Shown here: positions 22,913-31,670 of the stretch, in pieces | How the letters are laid out: each line of letters begins with the position of its first letter | Position numbering within the stretch: the stretch's first letter is position 1 | Source of the DNA: a virus | Length of the DNA stretch: 49,336 nt | IMG/VR virus record: IMGVR_UViG_3300035701_000053 | Location: 1-49,336 of that record | Direction: 5' to 3' (one strand) | Program-made: the position numbers and the translations under genes | The notes under the pieces: generated by a model | The model's database searches: none | Told to the model about the DNA's origin: nothing | Seen by the model: only the letters and a program-made list of their open reading frames with translations

Positions 22913-23590
22913 TCAGTCCGCCTTCAGATTCTTAGATCCGACGCCGGCCGCGGTCATCGTCGGAACAGGAGGTCCAGAAGTTCCGCCGCCGGACGGGCAC
23001 GTATGCGTATGGGAATTGAAGGCGAGCGCGAGCTTGGTCGCAAGCGCCACGAACCCGCCTGTCGATGCCGGAAGTCCTTTCGAAGTGACCTCCACAGTCG
23101 AATCCTTAAATCGAACCTGTGTTCCTTTTTCCTTACCGATCGCGGCGCCGTCTGTCAGAACGTCCGTCAGCGGCTTGGTCACGGGGTAGAAACCGGGAAT
23201 CGCCACGGCGTCGCTCAGGTCATGTAGTCTGAGGTCTACCGGGTCAACTTCCTTGCCTGCCGAGTACATGAATTTTTCGATACTGCGGTCGCAGAACACG
23301 AGTAGGACAGTATCGCCTTTCGCAAGAGGTAGGTGGATAAAAAACTTTCCGGCCCGGGGCATGACGACGGGCACGTTCGGGATCACAGGAAGGGACTCGA
23401 TGATCTCCTCGCCATCGGCCGTGACTGTCGTGTGTTTCAGCCCCGGCTTTACATCCGCCACCCGCTTCGCCGGATCATACGATTGCACGATTCCCGGAGT
23501 CGCTACGAAAACCTGCTCGAGCGCATTCTCTACGAATCGCTCGATGAGTTCGGTTTGCGTCGGTGACTGGCTAGCTCCGTACCGGTTCAT
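22913..23590 (-). CDS. Gp138-N-type baseplate spike, 225 aa
   Basis: N-terminal OB-like Gp138 domain: T-P-G-I-V-Q-S-Y-D, R-V-A-D-V-K-P-G, and P-V-V-M-P-R-A-G-K-F. The C-terminal part contains a beta stretch and N-S-H-T-H-T-C-P-S-G-G near the end, the histidine pair often seen at metal-bound spike tips. Acts as the membrane-piercing spike below the hub; overlaps the hub gene by four bases. Confidence 0.75.
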   Translation of the reverse strand: MNRYGASQSPTQTELIERFVENALEQVFVATPGIVQSYDPAKRVADVKPGLKHTTVTADGEEIIESLPVIPNVPVVMPRAGKFFIHLPLAKGDTVLLVFCDRSIEKFMYSAGKEVDPVDLRLHDLSDAVAIPGFYPVTKPLTDVLTDGAAIGKEKGTQVRFKDSTVEVTSKGLPASTGGFVALATKLALAFNSHTHTCPSGGGTSGPPVPTMTAAGVGSKNLKAD

Positions 23591-24471
23591 TTTTTCTTCT
23601 TTTCCTTCGGTGCTTTCGTCTCAAGGTCAGTGTACCACTCCGACCCCCAAGTGTCACCGCTATGCGTGACTTTCTCGACGACGAAGAACCCGTCAGCCGT
23701 CGAGGATTTTATACCGACTCTTTTACCTGGATGGATCGAGCCTTGAAGAAGACTTTTCGCCTTGAGCACACCGTCTTGCCCCAGCTCTGGCGTCCCGATG
23801 AGTCCCGAGGATGGATTTAGGATCACGACTCCCTCGATGAGCGACGCCTCGCCGGGCTCGAGGACTTGCAGTTGCTCATCCTGGATGGACCACTGGTATC
23901 CTGCCGACGTAAGAAAACGATTCAGAATCTCAGAGCAGCGTCCGTTTACGGCTACGCCTTTTTTGAAAAGCACAAGCCCGCGGCGGTTGGTTGCGATCTT
24001 CGTGAGAGCATTGCCCGGCTTGAGCCCGAACTGTTTCACGACATCGGCGACGACTGCGGCCATCGTGACCGGGCCTTTATAGCTCTTGGTCATGCGAGCC
24101 GTCTTGTAAGAGCGCGCGCCGTCGCCCGCCTCGATTCCGGTCTCCCAGGTCGTGCCGGTTTTCTTCGAGTAAGAATACGTCACGTCGCCTTTGAAAAGTT
24201 GGCTCACGTTTCCGACGTATCCTGCCTCGATGATGATAGGTAAAATCTTCGGCGAAGGTCCGGCGAACGCCTGCTCGAGAATTTTTCGGTGGGCTTCGTT
24301 CAGATTGTAGATGGTGAGCTTCGCAGTATTCGGATCTTTCGAGGAAGTCTTCTCAACCGAGAAAACCACCCGCAGTGTCGGCTTCGATTTATCAAGCGGG
24401 TCGAGCGGACGTGCGGCGATCTTTATCGGCCCGACCGTGATAGAGAAATCGCGATTGAACAGAAGGCTCAC
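23587..24471 (-). CDS. Baseplate hub protein (gp27/Mu gp44-like), 294 aa
   Basis: Beta-barrel start (T-L-R-V-V-F-S-V-E-K-T), the segment T-A-K-L-T-I-Y-N-L-N-E-A-H-R and a later Y-Q-W-S-I-Q-D-E-Q-L-Q-V-L plus I-H-P-G-K-R-V match the hub proteins of short contractile phages. Connects tube to spike. Lys-rich C-terminal tail. Overlaps the plug gene upstream by four bases. Confidence 0.75.
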   Translation of the reverse strand: MSLLFNRDFSITVGPIKIAARPLDPLDKSKPTLRVVFSVEKTSSKDPNTAKLTIYNLNEAHRKILEQAFAGPSPKILPIIIEAGYVGNVSQLFKGDVTYSYSKKTGTTWETGIEAGDGARSYKTARMTKSYKGPVTMAAVVADVVKQFGLKPGNALTKIATNRRGLVLFKKGVAVNGRCSEILNRFLTSAGYQWSIQDEQLQVLEPGEASLIEGVVILNPSSGLIGTPELGQDGVLKAKSLLQGSIHPGKRVGIKSSTADGFFVVEKVTHSGDTWGSEWYTDLETKAPKEKKKK

Positions 24472-24812
24472 GCAAGACTCGCGAGGGTTTCTTGGTCCAC
24501 GTAAGATAGAACGACGTTACCTCCCAAATCATCGAGCCCTGGGTCGGCAGGAATACGCCTTGCGTCCGTCGCTACGAACTCGCCCTTCGGCCGCACGCGA
24601 TCCGCGAGCGTGCTGAGAAGCGGCCAGTTCGCCACGATCTTGACTCCCGACCTGACCGGAGTGCCGTCGATTGTCGACAAGTCCATGTACCAGTGCGAGT
24701 CGCGCTGGTTGAACGAGAAGTTGAGAAAAAAATCCTCGCCGTCGAGCTCCACCCGAAAATAGAAGTTCCCGTCGGTAGCTGCATCGACTATCGGTATCGT
24801 AAAAATACTCAT
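24468..24812 (-). CDS. Pam3 gp18-like baseplate plug, 114 aa
   Basis: Small all-beta protein with F-R-V-E-L-D-G-E-D-F-F, N-Q-R-D-S-H-W-Y-M-D-L and the late G-V-K-I-V-A-N-W-P-L-L. The pattern matches the DUF6983-type baseplate plug described for cyanophage Pam3. Position between the tape measure region and the hub supports it. Confidence 0.7.
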   Translation of the reverse strand: MSIFTIPIVDAATDGNFYFRVELDGEDFFLNFSFNQRDSHWYMDLSTIDGTPVRSGVKIVANWPLLSTLADRVRPKGEFVATDARRIPADPGLDDLGGNVVLSYVDQETLASLA

Positions 24813-25429
24813 CCGAACACGCCTTGCGCCATGCCAACGGCCGCATCCTTAAGTTTGCTAAGAACGCTTGCCGACGTCTCGGCTCCCGGAGGATCGGGCT
24901 GGGTTTTTTTCTGTGTGTTGCCTTTGTTCTTCGACGTTTTGTTCCAGATGTCTTCGGGAGTCGCCATCTCGACCTCAAGCGTCTCGGCCTTGATGATCTT
25001 CTTGAGTGACATCGTGACGTTTAACGAGTTCCCGTTCTGGGCATTTCGCGCGACGCTTAGCGAGGTCAGAATCATATCCGCGTAGAAGCGCAGGGAGGTC
25101 GCCACGGTCACGGCTTCACCGTCTTGCATGATTCTCTGAAGCTCGTCATAGGCCGCGCCTACGCGGTCTGAGGTACGCTTGAGGCTGCCGAGTAGAGGCG
25201 ACTCGGCCTGCAAAGAGGCAAGGAAAATGACAGGCGTGTTCGTAACTACGCCCTGTATATCTAGGCTCGGAGGCAGTCGGCGAACGTGGTCAGCCACGTT
25301 CACACCGGTCTCGACAGGATGCTCGGATACCTCGGCCGTATCGACATGAGTTTCCTCGACCGATGCGTCGAGCTGCACGAGACCGATGCGAGCCTTATCC
25401 TTGTAACCGTAGAGTAACTCCGTAATCAT
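24809..25429 (-). CDS. Dit-like baseplate protein, 206 aa
   Basis: Beta-rich N-terminal part with the run L-P-P-S-L-D-I-Q-G-V-V-T-N-T-P, then helical L-Q-R-I-M-Q-D-G-E-A-V-T-V, as in the Dit-like/tail-baseplate connector of Pam3-type phages. Proline/lysine-rich linker and helical C-terminus. Sits directly after the tape measure, as expected, and overlaps both neighbours by four bases. Confidence 0.65.
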   Translation of the reverse strand: MITELLYGYKDKARIGLVQLDASVEETHVDTAEVSEHPVETGVNVADHVRRLPPSLDIQGVVTNTPVIFLASLQAESPLLGSLKRTSDRVGAAYDELQRIMQDGEAVTVATSLRFYADMILTSLSVARNAQNGNSLNVTMSLKKIIKAETLEVEMATPEDIWNKTSKNKGNTQKKTQPDPPGAETSASVLSKLKDAAVGMAQGVFG

Positions 25430-27186
25430 TTTCCTGCGGTCGCGCCTTTCATCGCGTTTCTACTTCGCCGGTCAATCTCATCACCTGCGGCTTGCGCGGC
25501 GAGCTTCGCGACGGTGAACTCATTCATGCCCGGAGCCGCGTTAATTGTCTGATTCACGGTATTACTGACCGCGCCCGCCGCTGGCGCATAAGCAGGCGTT
25601 CGCCCGAAAGCGAACGGAGGGAATACCTCGCCACCCGGAATCCCGACCTCGGGTTTATTTCCTCTACCGAGTAGAGGTAAATGGTCGATGAGCCACTGGA
25701 CTTTCGCGATGATCCCATTCAGCCAGTCCGGCGTCGTAGCGGCTTTGACCGACGCGACGATACCGTCGATGAGCGTGCCGAGATGGTTGAAAAAGCGCAT
25801 GACGGGGTCCATCCACGGGGCGATGAACTTATCCGCGAGCATCGCGAAGAATTTGTCAGCGGCGGCTTCAGTCCTGTCAAAAACTGCCTTGACCTTGTAG
25901 ATGATACCCCAGCCAATCGCACCGAACTTGTCAATATCGGCGCCCCATATTTCGAGCATATTTTGGCCGAACTCTCTGAACGCCTTCTTCGGCCCGTCCC
26001 AGACATTTTTGATAAGAGTCACCACGGCCGCGAGCGTGCCGATGCGATTTACAAATTCATCTTTCCACCATGTCAGAAAACCTTTCAGCGTATCCCATGC
26101 GCCTTTTACCCAGGCCACGATGTCTATGCCGAGAAGGTCTTTGAAGCCTTTTACGATGTCTCCGGTCAGCGATTTCCCGCCTTTTCTCCACGTCTCAAAA
26201 TCGTCGATGAGAAGCGCGACAAGTACGCCAACGAGAATGAGAACGCCGACTGGTCCTTTCATGATAAGCGCCCCGATCCCGATGATAACTCCTCCGATAA
26301 GCCCCATCTTTTTTTCAAGCGGCGAAAGCTGCTTTACCCAGTCTGTCATGCCGGTCACGATATCGGCTACGAGGCTGGCGATATTCGCGAGGACGCCCGC
26401 GACATTCCCTATTACGAGCCCGAATCCCTGTCGGATAAGAGCGCCGTTCGCCTTCCACCATGCGAGTACTCGGTCGATGATCTTGTTCATCGCCGGCAAA
26501 AGCGTTTTCGCGGCCGTCACCTTCAGACCGAATATTGCCTTCCCGAGCGCCTTGAAATTTCGGCGGTCCTCGGATACGGCGTTAACGACATCCTGCGACA
26601 TGACTCCGCCGAGGTCGTCGAACTCTTTCTCCATGTCCTTGATCTCGGCCGTCGTCTTTTTGAACATCGGCAGGAGCACGGTGCCCCCGCGTCCGAAAAG
26701 CAAAGTTGCCGCTCGCGTCCGCTCGGCATCCGACCCGAGTTTCGCGAAACCATCCCCGAGTTCGGTCATTAGTTCTGAAGCCGGTTTCATCTGGCCGCTC
26801 GAGTCCCGGATATCCACGCCGAGTTTCGAGAATATTTCGACCATACCCTTCGAGCCGTCTGCGGCCATCGCCTGAGCGAGTTGCATTTTTCTCATGCCCA
26901 ACGAGAGATCGTCGAATGACGCACCAGAGAGTTCGGCGACATAGCCGAGCTTCTGTACGTCCTCGACGGCCATACCTGTCATGCGTGAAAATCGGTTGAC
27001 CTGCCGAGCCGCAGCGGAGACCTCGTCGATTGCGCCTTTCGCCCAGCGTATGACCATGAGACTCGCGATCGCTCCCATCGCACCCTTGACGAACTTCACG
27101 AGCCCGCCGATTGAGGCTTGTCCCTGCTCTACTGATTTCTGGTCGGTCTGGATTCCGAGGAGCCCAATGAGTTCGCGAACGACCAT
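25426..27186 (-). CDS. Tape measure protein, 586 aa
   Basis: Start 27186 after GAGGAGAG; the longer frame to 27240 overlaps the chaperone frame. N-terminal I-G-L-L-G-I-Q-T-D, then A-A-R-Q-V-N-R-F-S-R-M-T-G, L-L-F-G-R-G-G, and long helical stretches. Two strong hydrophobic segments lie mid-protein (I-G-G-V-I-I-G-I-G-A-L-I and V-L-I-L-V-G-V-L-V-A-L-L-I), as often in tape measures that help DNA cross the inner membrane. Sets tail length (roughly 586 residues suggests a short tail). Confidence 0.85.
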   Translation of the reverse strand: MVVRELIGLLGIQTDQKSVEQGQASIGGLVKFVKGAMGAIASLMVIRWAKGAIDEVSAAARQVNRFSRMTGMAVEDVQKLGYVAELSGASFDDLSLGMRKMQLAQAMAADGSKGMVEIFSKLGVDIRDSSGQMKPASELMTELGDGFAKLGSDAERTRAATLLFGRGGTVLLPMFKKTTAEIKDMEKEFDDLGGVMSQDVVNAVSEDRRNFKALGKAIFGLKVTAAKTLLPAMNKIIDRVLAWWKANGALIRQGFGLVIGNVAGVLANIASLVADIVTGMTDWVKQLSPLEKKMGLIGGVIIGIGALIMKGPVGVLILVGVLVALLIDDFETWRKGGKSLTGDIVKGFKDLLGIDIVAWVKGAWDTLKGFLTWWKDEFVNRIGTLAAVVTLIKNVWDGPKKAFREFGQNMLEIWGADIDKFGAIGWGIIYKVKAVFDRTEAAADKFFAMLADKFIAPWMDPVMRFFNHLGTLIDGIVASVKAATTPDWLNGIIAKVQWLIDHLPLLGRGNKPEVGIPGGEVFPPFAFGRTPAYAPAAGAVSNTVNQTINAAPGMNEFTVAKLAAQAAGDEIDRRSRNAMKGATAGK

Positions 27187-27187
27187 C

Positions 27188-27789
27188 TCAACTCTCCTCG
27201 CAGGCTCGAGCGTCGGCCTCATCGAGCAGGTCGAGCGCATCGTTCATGTCAAACACGTCAACGAGATCGTAGTATGTCTCGACCTCTTTCAGCGTCGCCG
27301 CTTGCCGTGCTACCAAGCGGAGAATGAACCATCGGCCTTTTATAGCTTCTGGGACTTGAACGCCTCTGCCAGCCCGCCTTGTAGCACGGCGCTTCCCAAG
27401 GCGGTGAAGGATTTTCCCCACTGCACCTTCATCCCGAAGAACAACCACTTGTACATCAGCCCCAGGTTGCCCAGGAACACGATGTCGAAGTTCGTCTTCA
27501 ACGGAACTCCGTCTGCCTCGGAGACATTTTTAAACGCCTCGATGACCCGATTCACGACGACCTTGTCTATTCCGCCAAATAGAGCGGCGGCCGCGCGAGC
27601 AAAAAACTTGGAGTCGATTTCTTCATCGAGTGAATTTGCTTTCGCAACCGCTTCGATAACGGGCCCCAGAGCAGGACCGGCCATCTTGAATACGTCCATG
27701 AAAAGGTCGTTCGATTGCTGCGGCGGTAGCATGTAGAACGTAAAAGAGCGCTCCTCGATCTGTTCGGTCGTGGGTTCGATCTGGCTCAT
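27188..27789 (-). CDS. Tail assembly chaperone fusion by -1 frameshift, about 200 aa
   Basis: Ribosomes that slip back one base at GGGAAAA (27418-27412) join residues 1-126 of the short chaperone to the -1 frame, giving I-L-H-R-L-G-K-R-R ... to E-A-D-A-R-A-C-E-E-S. The -1 frame contains T-L-K-E-V-E-T-Y-Y-D and A-L-D-L-L-D-E, a typical T-domain of the lambda G/GT kind. The frames overlap for over 100 bases with no stop before the slip site. The product would coat the tape measure and recruit tube subunits. Frameshift efficiency is unknown. Confidence 0.8.
27340..27789 (-). CDS. Tail assembly chaperone, short form, 149 aa
   Basis: Helical protein (F-T-F-Y-M-L-P-P then A-L-G-P-V-I-E-A-V-A) in the position between tube and tape measure, as usual for the G-type chaperone. 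Terminates normally in L-A-E-A-F-K-S-Q-K-L. Residues 124-126 (W-G-K) span the slippery codons. It starts one base from the tube stop, in step with neighbouring tail genes. Confidence 0.8.
   Translation of the reverse strand: MSQIEPTTEQIEERSFTFYMLPPQQSNDLFMDVFKMAGPALGPVIEAVAKANSLDEEIDSKFFARAAAALFGGIDKVVVNRVIEAFKNVSEADGVPLKTNFDIVFLGNLGLMYKWLFFGMKVQWGKSFTALGSAVLQGGLAEAFKSQKL
27412..27418 (-). promoter_or_regulatory. -1 ribosomal frameshift site G-GGA-AAA
   Basis: In the zero frame the codons are TGG GGA AAA; the heptamer X-XXY-YYZ is G-GGA-AAA, and slipping one base back gives GGG-AAA then ATC in the -1 frame. It is the classic form used by lambda (GGGAAAG there). Confidence 0.85.
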
Positions 27790-28226
27790 TAGAACGCGCC
27801 GCCGACGTTATTGATGAGTTCGTTGGTCTCGAAAACCCACTCGCGATTCTCGGCCTCGCGAGCGTACGTCGCGGCGGGTATCTTCGTGATCCACGCCTTC
27901 TCGGCGAGATGGAGAGAAGTGCCCGAGTTGTCCTTGATGAGCAGCGGCGCGATCCCGTCTCCGCTCGGAGAGATGATATCGGTCTGGTAGAACGCGGTGA
28001 GAAGCTGGTTCGACCTCGAGGTCTGGAGAAGCGTCAAGGTGATTTTTGCCGAACGGTTATTCGACTTCGCCCGACATGCCTCTCCGTCTGACCCGATGGC
28101 CAGAACGAAAGCGTCTTCATTCTGCTCTACCGAAATGAACGTCCCGTCTGCGAATCCCTCTACGGGAACGCCTGCGAAGATGAAAGACACGCGGTCGGGA
28201 TCGTAATTCGAAACTCGTTGACCCAT
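27789..28226 (-). CDS. Tail tube protein (DUF3277-type), 145 aa
   Basis: Beta-sandwich tube protein: Y-D-P-D-R-V-S-F-I-F-A-G, D-G-T-F-I-S-V-E-Q-N-E-D-A-F, then I-T-L-T-L-L-Q-T-S-R-S-N and E-W-V-F-E-T. This pattern is the DUF3277 contractile-tail tube. It follows the sheath gene by about 20 bases. Confidence 0.85.
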   Translation of the reverse strand: MGQRVSNYDPDRVSFIFAGVPVEGFADGTFISVEQNEDAFVLAIGSDGEACRAKSNNRSAKITLTLLQTSRSNQLLTAFYQTDIISPSGDGIAPLLIKDNSGTSLHLAEKAWITKIPAATYAREAENREWVFETNELINNVGGAF

Positions 28227-28245
28227 GTTCCTTTGCCTCCTGTTA

Positions 28246-29739
28246 TCAGACCGTCACGGTACCGGTGACCTGGACCGCGTGAATGGCGCCCGCGAGTTGC
28301 CCGGCGAATTTTACGTCGGGAAGCAGGCGGTTTGCCTTGTTCGCCTGAGATACGTTTTTGACCAGAGGCACGGTGACTGAAGTCGTGCCTTCGTTGAGAA
28401 CTTCTTTTCCGACGGCTTCGTTGAGCTGCGCTCGAACTTCGGCCTCGACTACTCCGACACCCTTATCCGTGAACGGGATTTTGTTCGCCGCTTTGAGCCG
28501 CGCGAAGATTCGCTCTTTCATGCGAGCGGTCATCCAGTCCACGCCCTGCACGATGTCCATGAACTCGTCGGCTGAGGAGACTCCTTGTTGCCAGATGTCC
28601 TCGCCGTTAACGGTCTGGTAGTGGTTGAAGCTCTTGTTCTCGAGGTTCGTTTCCTCGGTCGTCGTCAGGTAAACGGGGTCGCATCCGACGACGGTCTTGA
28701 ATTTCCATGTGATGCTGCCCGGCTCGGGAGGAAGAACGACGCCGGCCATTCCCGCGGCGATGAACTGCGTGTTCGCCTTGGGATGGTAAACGCCCGATGT
28801 TCGCGCATATCCCGCAGCCGCAAGGACCGCTGCTACGTCGCTTGACGAACCAGCATCCATCGTGGCCGTATTTGGCGAGGCGAGTATGTGAATCCTTCGG
28901 ATCGTCTCGATGTAAGCTGCGGCAGCTTCCTGCACGGTTGGAGACACGTTCGAACAGATGAGACAGTACCACTCGTCATTTTCCTTGCGAACGTTGGCAA
29001 TGTCCTCTGCAATCCCGTGGTCGGTCGTGCCGTTGTTCCCGTACCATTCCGCGTCGAACATTTGCCGGTCGTCCACGTATACCCCGAACGGGTCGCCGAC
29101 CGCGTGCTGGTCCACTTCGAAGTGGGTTGTACCGTCGGTGACTGTCGAGGCGGGTAGTGCCTGGACGTAAGCCCATTTGCAAGTGCCGTCTGTGATGCTG
29201 GAGCCCGTCCCGGTCGGCCCGCCCGACCCTGCGGATGTTCCTGCCTGGGTACAGCGGTAGACCTTTACCGGCGCGGTGTCGTTCTTCACGTATGCCCCCG
29301 CGAGATAGGGACCGGCCGCACCCCAGGCGTCGGGCTGGATCGCCTTGCACAGCGCGGAACAGACCTCCGCCACGGTCGGGCTCGCGTCGGTTGTGATGGG
29401 TAGTCTCATACCGTTGAGCGTGATGCTCATCTCGTACGAGCCGCGGAGCTGGGCCAGGAGCGGTGTGAACCGAACTCCCTGTAGCGCCGTGTTCGCCTCT
29501 CGGCCGAGCACGATTTTCTCGGGCCTGGGGTTCTGCCTGAAAACGGCGGCGGCCGCGAGATAGGCTTGGTCGGTCGCTACGAAGCCATCGGTGAGCATAT
29601 CATCGAGGTTCGTATACTCCCGAGCATGCTCGGACCAGTGTGTGTGGTACGCCATGACGAGAGGGATTCCGAATCCCTGCTGCGTCGGCGTGGACGTTTG
29701 GGTCGAAATATTTATCTGGACGATTGAGTCTAAAGACAT
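28246..29739 (-). CDS. Tail sheath protein (DUF3383-type) with an inserted module, 497 aa
   Basis: N-terminal V-Q-I-N-I-S-T-Q-T and F-G-I-P-L-V-M-A-Y, and a long C-terminal part with W-M-T-A-R-M-K-E-R, G-V-G-V-V-E-A-E-V-R-A-Q-L and D-V-K-F-A-G-Q-L-A-G-A-I-H match DUF3383 contractile sheath. Residues about 138-196 are an insertion (Y-R-C-T-Q-A-G-T-S-A-G, T-G-S-S-I-T-D-G-T-C-K-W) resembling a small carbohydrate-binding-like module that decorates many phage surface proteins. Confidence 0.85.
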   Translation of the reverse strand: MSLDSIVQINISTQTSTPTQQGFGIPLVMAYHTHWSEHAREYTNLDDMLTDGFVATDQAYLAAAAVFRQNPRPEKIVLGREANTALQGVRFTPLLAQLRGSYEMSITLNGMRLPITTDASPTVAEVCSALCKAIQPDAWGAAGPYLAGAYVKNDTAPVKVYRCTQAGTSAGSGGPTGTGSSITDGTCKWAYVQALPASTVTDGTTHFEVDQHAVGDPFGVYVDDRQMFDAEWYGNNGTTDHGIAEDIANVRKENDEWYCLICSNVSPTVQEAAAAYIETIRRIHILASPNTATMDAGSSSDVAAVLAAAGYARTSGVYHPKANTQFIAAGMAGVVLPPEPGSITWKFKTVVGCDPVYLTTTEETNLENKSFNHYQTVNGEDIWQQGVSSADEFMDIVQGVDWMTARMKERIFARLKAANKIPFTDKGVGVVEAEVRAQLNEAVGKEVLNEGTTSVTVPLVKNVSQANKANRLLPDVKFAGQLAGAIHAVQVTGTVTV

Positions 29740-29769
29740 TGCTTTTTCTCCTTTTAGCTTCCGACGACT

Positions 29770-30330
29770 TCATCCACGTCCAGTGACGCGGACTTTCAGT
29801 TCCACACTCTCAATGTACGTCACATAATCCCGCACGGTCAACACGATTCCGAAGACGACCTCCATGCTGGCTCGTGAAACGAAGGTCGTTTCCTCCAGGT
29901 CGGAAATATCGCTCGCGGCTTCGCATGACGCGACGGAGATATTCGTAAGCTCAAATGTATCGCGAACAGACTGTTTCGCCAAACACGCTCGCGCTGAGTT
30001 GAGCAAAGCTACTGCATCGGCTTCATTTTCCATCGCCAACTTTCGCGAGGTAAACGCTTGGCATGATACCGTCATCCGGCACTGGATATATGAAAGTCGC
30101 TCTATCTCCTCGTGTAGTCTGCGCGTGTCGGTTTCTTCGACGACACCCCAGTGAGGAGAAAGCGGGTCGGGACCGCTGATGACCTTCAAGGTAACGAAGG
30201 GATATTCGGGTTGAGGCGCATCCTGGTCGGACCAGATGACCGTCGCAGAATCAGTTCGAAGAGCGTTCGAAACCCAATCGTGGATCGCATCCTTGACCAC
30301 ACGCATATCGATGGGGCGTTCGGGTGTCAT
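29770..30330 (-). CDS. Neck terminator-like protein, 186 aa
   Basis: Layout of the phage neck terminator (LIC_12616-like): N-terminal helix, then I-W-S-D-Q-D-A-P-Q-P-E-Y-P-F-V-T-L-K, an E-R-L-S-Y-I-Q-C-R-M-T-V strand, a helical T-S-R-K-L-A-M-E and a final R-A-S-M-E-V-V-F-G. Caps the tube at the neck. It overlaps the previous gene as ATGA. Confidence 0.7.
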   Translation of the reverse strand: MTPERPIDMRVVKDAIHDWVSNALRTDSATVIWSDQDAPQPEYPFVTLKVISGPDPLSPHWGVVEETDTRRLHEEIERLSYIQCRMTVSCQAFTSRKLAMENEADAVALLNSARACLAKQSVRDTFELTNISVASCEAASDISDLEETTFVSRASMEVVFGIVLTVRDYVTYIESVELKVRVTGRG

Positions 30331-30710
30331 CGGTTAACCTTCGTGGCGATAGCCTTAAAAAATCCGAAGTCGCTCCAGTCTTCTACGGACTGGATCTCAT
30401 ACCTGTCGCCGTGCCAATCGAACGTATCGGCCTTCGAGTTACTCTTAACCGACGAAACGCAAAGCGGACTTTCACAGAATACCAGAACCCCGCCTGTCGT
30501 TCTCACGGCTTCGGGAAGGCGGAGCATATCTTGAGGACGAGCCACTTGAACAACAGCCATAACGGGTATCGTCTCCGTCGGACCATCGGCCCACCTCCCG
30601 TTCTCGTCGTACTCCGCTTTTTTCATGCGTTCGAGGTCGAGAGTTTTCATGAGCGATCTCAGCGCAGAAACTACGCAGCCTCGTCGGCTTCTACTCCTCG
30701 GAGACGGCAT
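30327..30710 (-). CDS. Head-closure/stopper-like neck protein, 127 aa
   Basis: The core M-K-T-L-D-L-E-R-M, D-E-N-G-R-W-A-D-G, V-V-Q-V-A-R-P-Q-D and L-P-E-A-V-R-T plus Y-E-I-Q-S-V-E-D-W resembles the head-closure family. The start is uncertain: ATG 30710 has GCGAGGACC before it and overlaps the next gene by 20 bases, whereas the conserved part begins at ATG 30650, which lacks a good ribosome site. Confidence 0.65.
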   Translation of the reverse strand: MPSPRSRSRRGCVVSALRSLMKTLDLERMKKAEYDENGRWADGPTETIPVMAVVQVARPQDMLRLPEAVRTTGGVLVFCESPLCVSSVKSNSKADTFDWHGDRYEIQSVEDWSDFGFFKAIATKVNR

Positions 30711-31200
30711 GCGGTCCTCGCTCCATCGCTACGCTGAGAGCGTTAATCATGGCACCGGTTCGCTTTAGCGCCAAAGCATTGCCGCCTTTTTCTGCGATAG
30801 TTCTCGGCCGCAACGGAGGCGGGATATTCGAGAATATTTTTTTGATGATGTCCGCGCGAAATTCCTCGCCTAGTAAAAGGAGTTGGCCTTCCGCCGTACC
30901 TCCGCCGCTCGGCTTTTTTCCCGAGAGCATCAGCGCCGCGATCCTGTCGAGTTTCGTTTTGTATTTTCCCTGATTCGCGTCGAAGGTAGAGCGCACGAAT
31001 GACCGCTCTGGAATCTGTTTACTTCTCGTGCCGAACTCATGGATGGACGCGAGGTAGGCGTTCGTCAATCCCTCTTCGCGGACCTCCTGGCCCTTCTCGC
31101 CTTGAACGCCTACCGTCGCCGAGACCTGAACATTTTTCCGTAGTCCTGCGAGGATGGTGTTCAATCCTCGGTCTACGTCTTTAAACGACGGTTTGCCCAT
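30691..31200 (-). CDS. Tail-completion/HK97 gp10-like protein, 169 aa
   Basis: Has V-G-V-Q-G-E-K-G-Q-E, Y-L-A-S-I-H-E-F-G-T, P-E-R-S-F-V-R-S-T-F-D and, after a helical middle, A-L-A-L-K-R-T-G-A-M-I-N-A-L, all hallmarks of gp10-type connector/tail-completion proteins. Overlaps both neighbours slightly. Confidence 0.75.
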   Translation of the reverse strand: MGKPSFKDVDRGLNTILAGLRKNVQVSATVGVQGEKGQEVREEGLTNAYLASIHEFGTRSKQIPERSFVRSTFDANQGKYKTKLDRIAALMLSGKKPSGGGTAEGQLLLLGEEFRADIIKKIFSNIPPPLRPRTIAEKGGNALALKRTGAMINALSVAMERGPHAVSEE

Positions 31201-31670
31201 CAGCGCACTCGGCCGAGAAGTTCATCCGACGTTATCGAGTCCGCCGGTCCTCCAGGAATATCATCCATTCCCTTCGCGAAAGCAGGCTGCACGGCGTCGA
31301 TGTCATCCTTCAGAGTTTCCTTCTCGGATATTTTCAAGCCGCCGAAAGAGGGAAGCACAAGTTCGGTCTTGTTGCCTGTCGTCTCGCCGTTCGGATCGAG
31401 CTCTGTCGCTCGCTGTGCGAAGGCGCGAGCGAGGTCGGAACAGCTCGAGGCCACTCCGCCGACTGTCATGGAAACTTTACGGCTGAATCTAGCGGCGAGA
31501 GCACGGAGAATAAAAGCCGCCGCGAACTCATTCGATGCTGGATATTCGGAGATCGCGAAGGCGACTTCCTCATCGGACACGAGCGGGTCGCTTACGTCAA
31601 CGTCACCGACCAGAAAGCGAACGCGATCGCGCGGAACGTCGATGGGGCGGTTGGTGTAGTTCCAGGTCAT
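31200..31670 (-). CDS. Head-tail connector/adaptor, 156 aa
   Basis: Begins W-N-Y-T-N-R-P-I-D then R-D-R-V-R-F-L-V-G-D-V-D and L-V-S-D-E-E-V-A-F-A-I, the standard opening of gp6/gp15-type adaptor proteins that bind the portal, followed by an all-helical middle (L-R-A-L-A-A-R-F). Its position downstream of the capsid gene supports the call. Confidence 0.75.
   Translation of the reverse strand: MTWNYTNRPIDVPRDRVRFLVGDVDVSDPLVSDEEVAFAISEYPASNEFAAAFILRALAARFSRKVSMTVGGVASSCSDLARAFAQRATELDPNGETTGNKTELVLPSFGGLKISEKETLKDDIDAVQPAFAKGMDDIPGGPADSITSDELLGRVR

Noticed and set aside
25681-26772. 363-residue + strand frame
   Set aside because: Antisense shadow of the tape measure gene with no start context.
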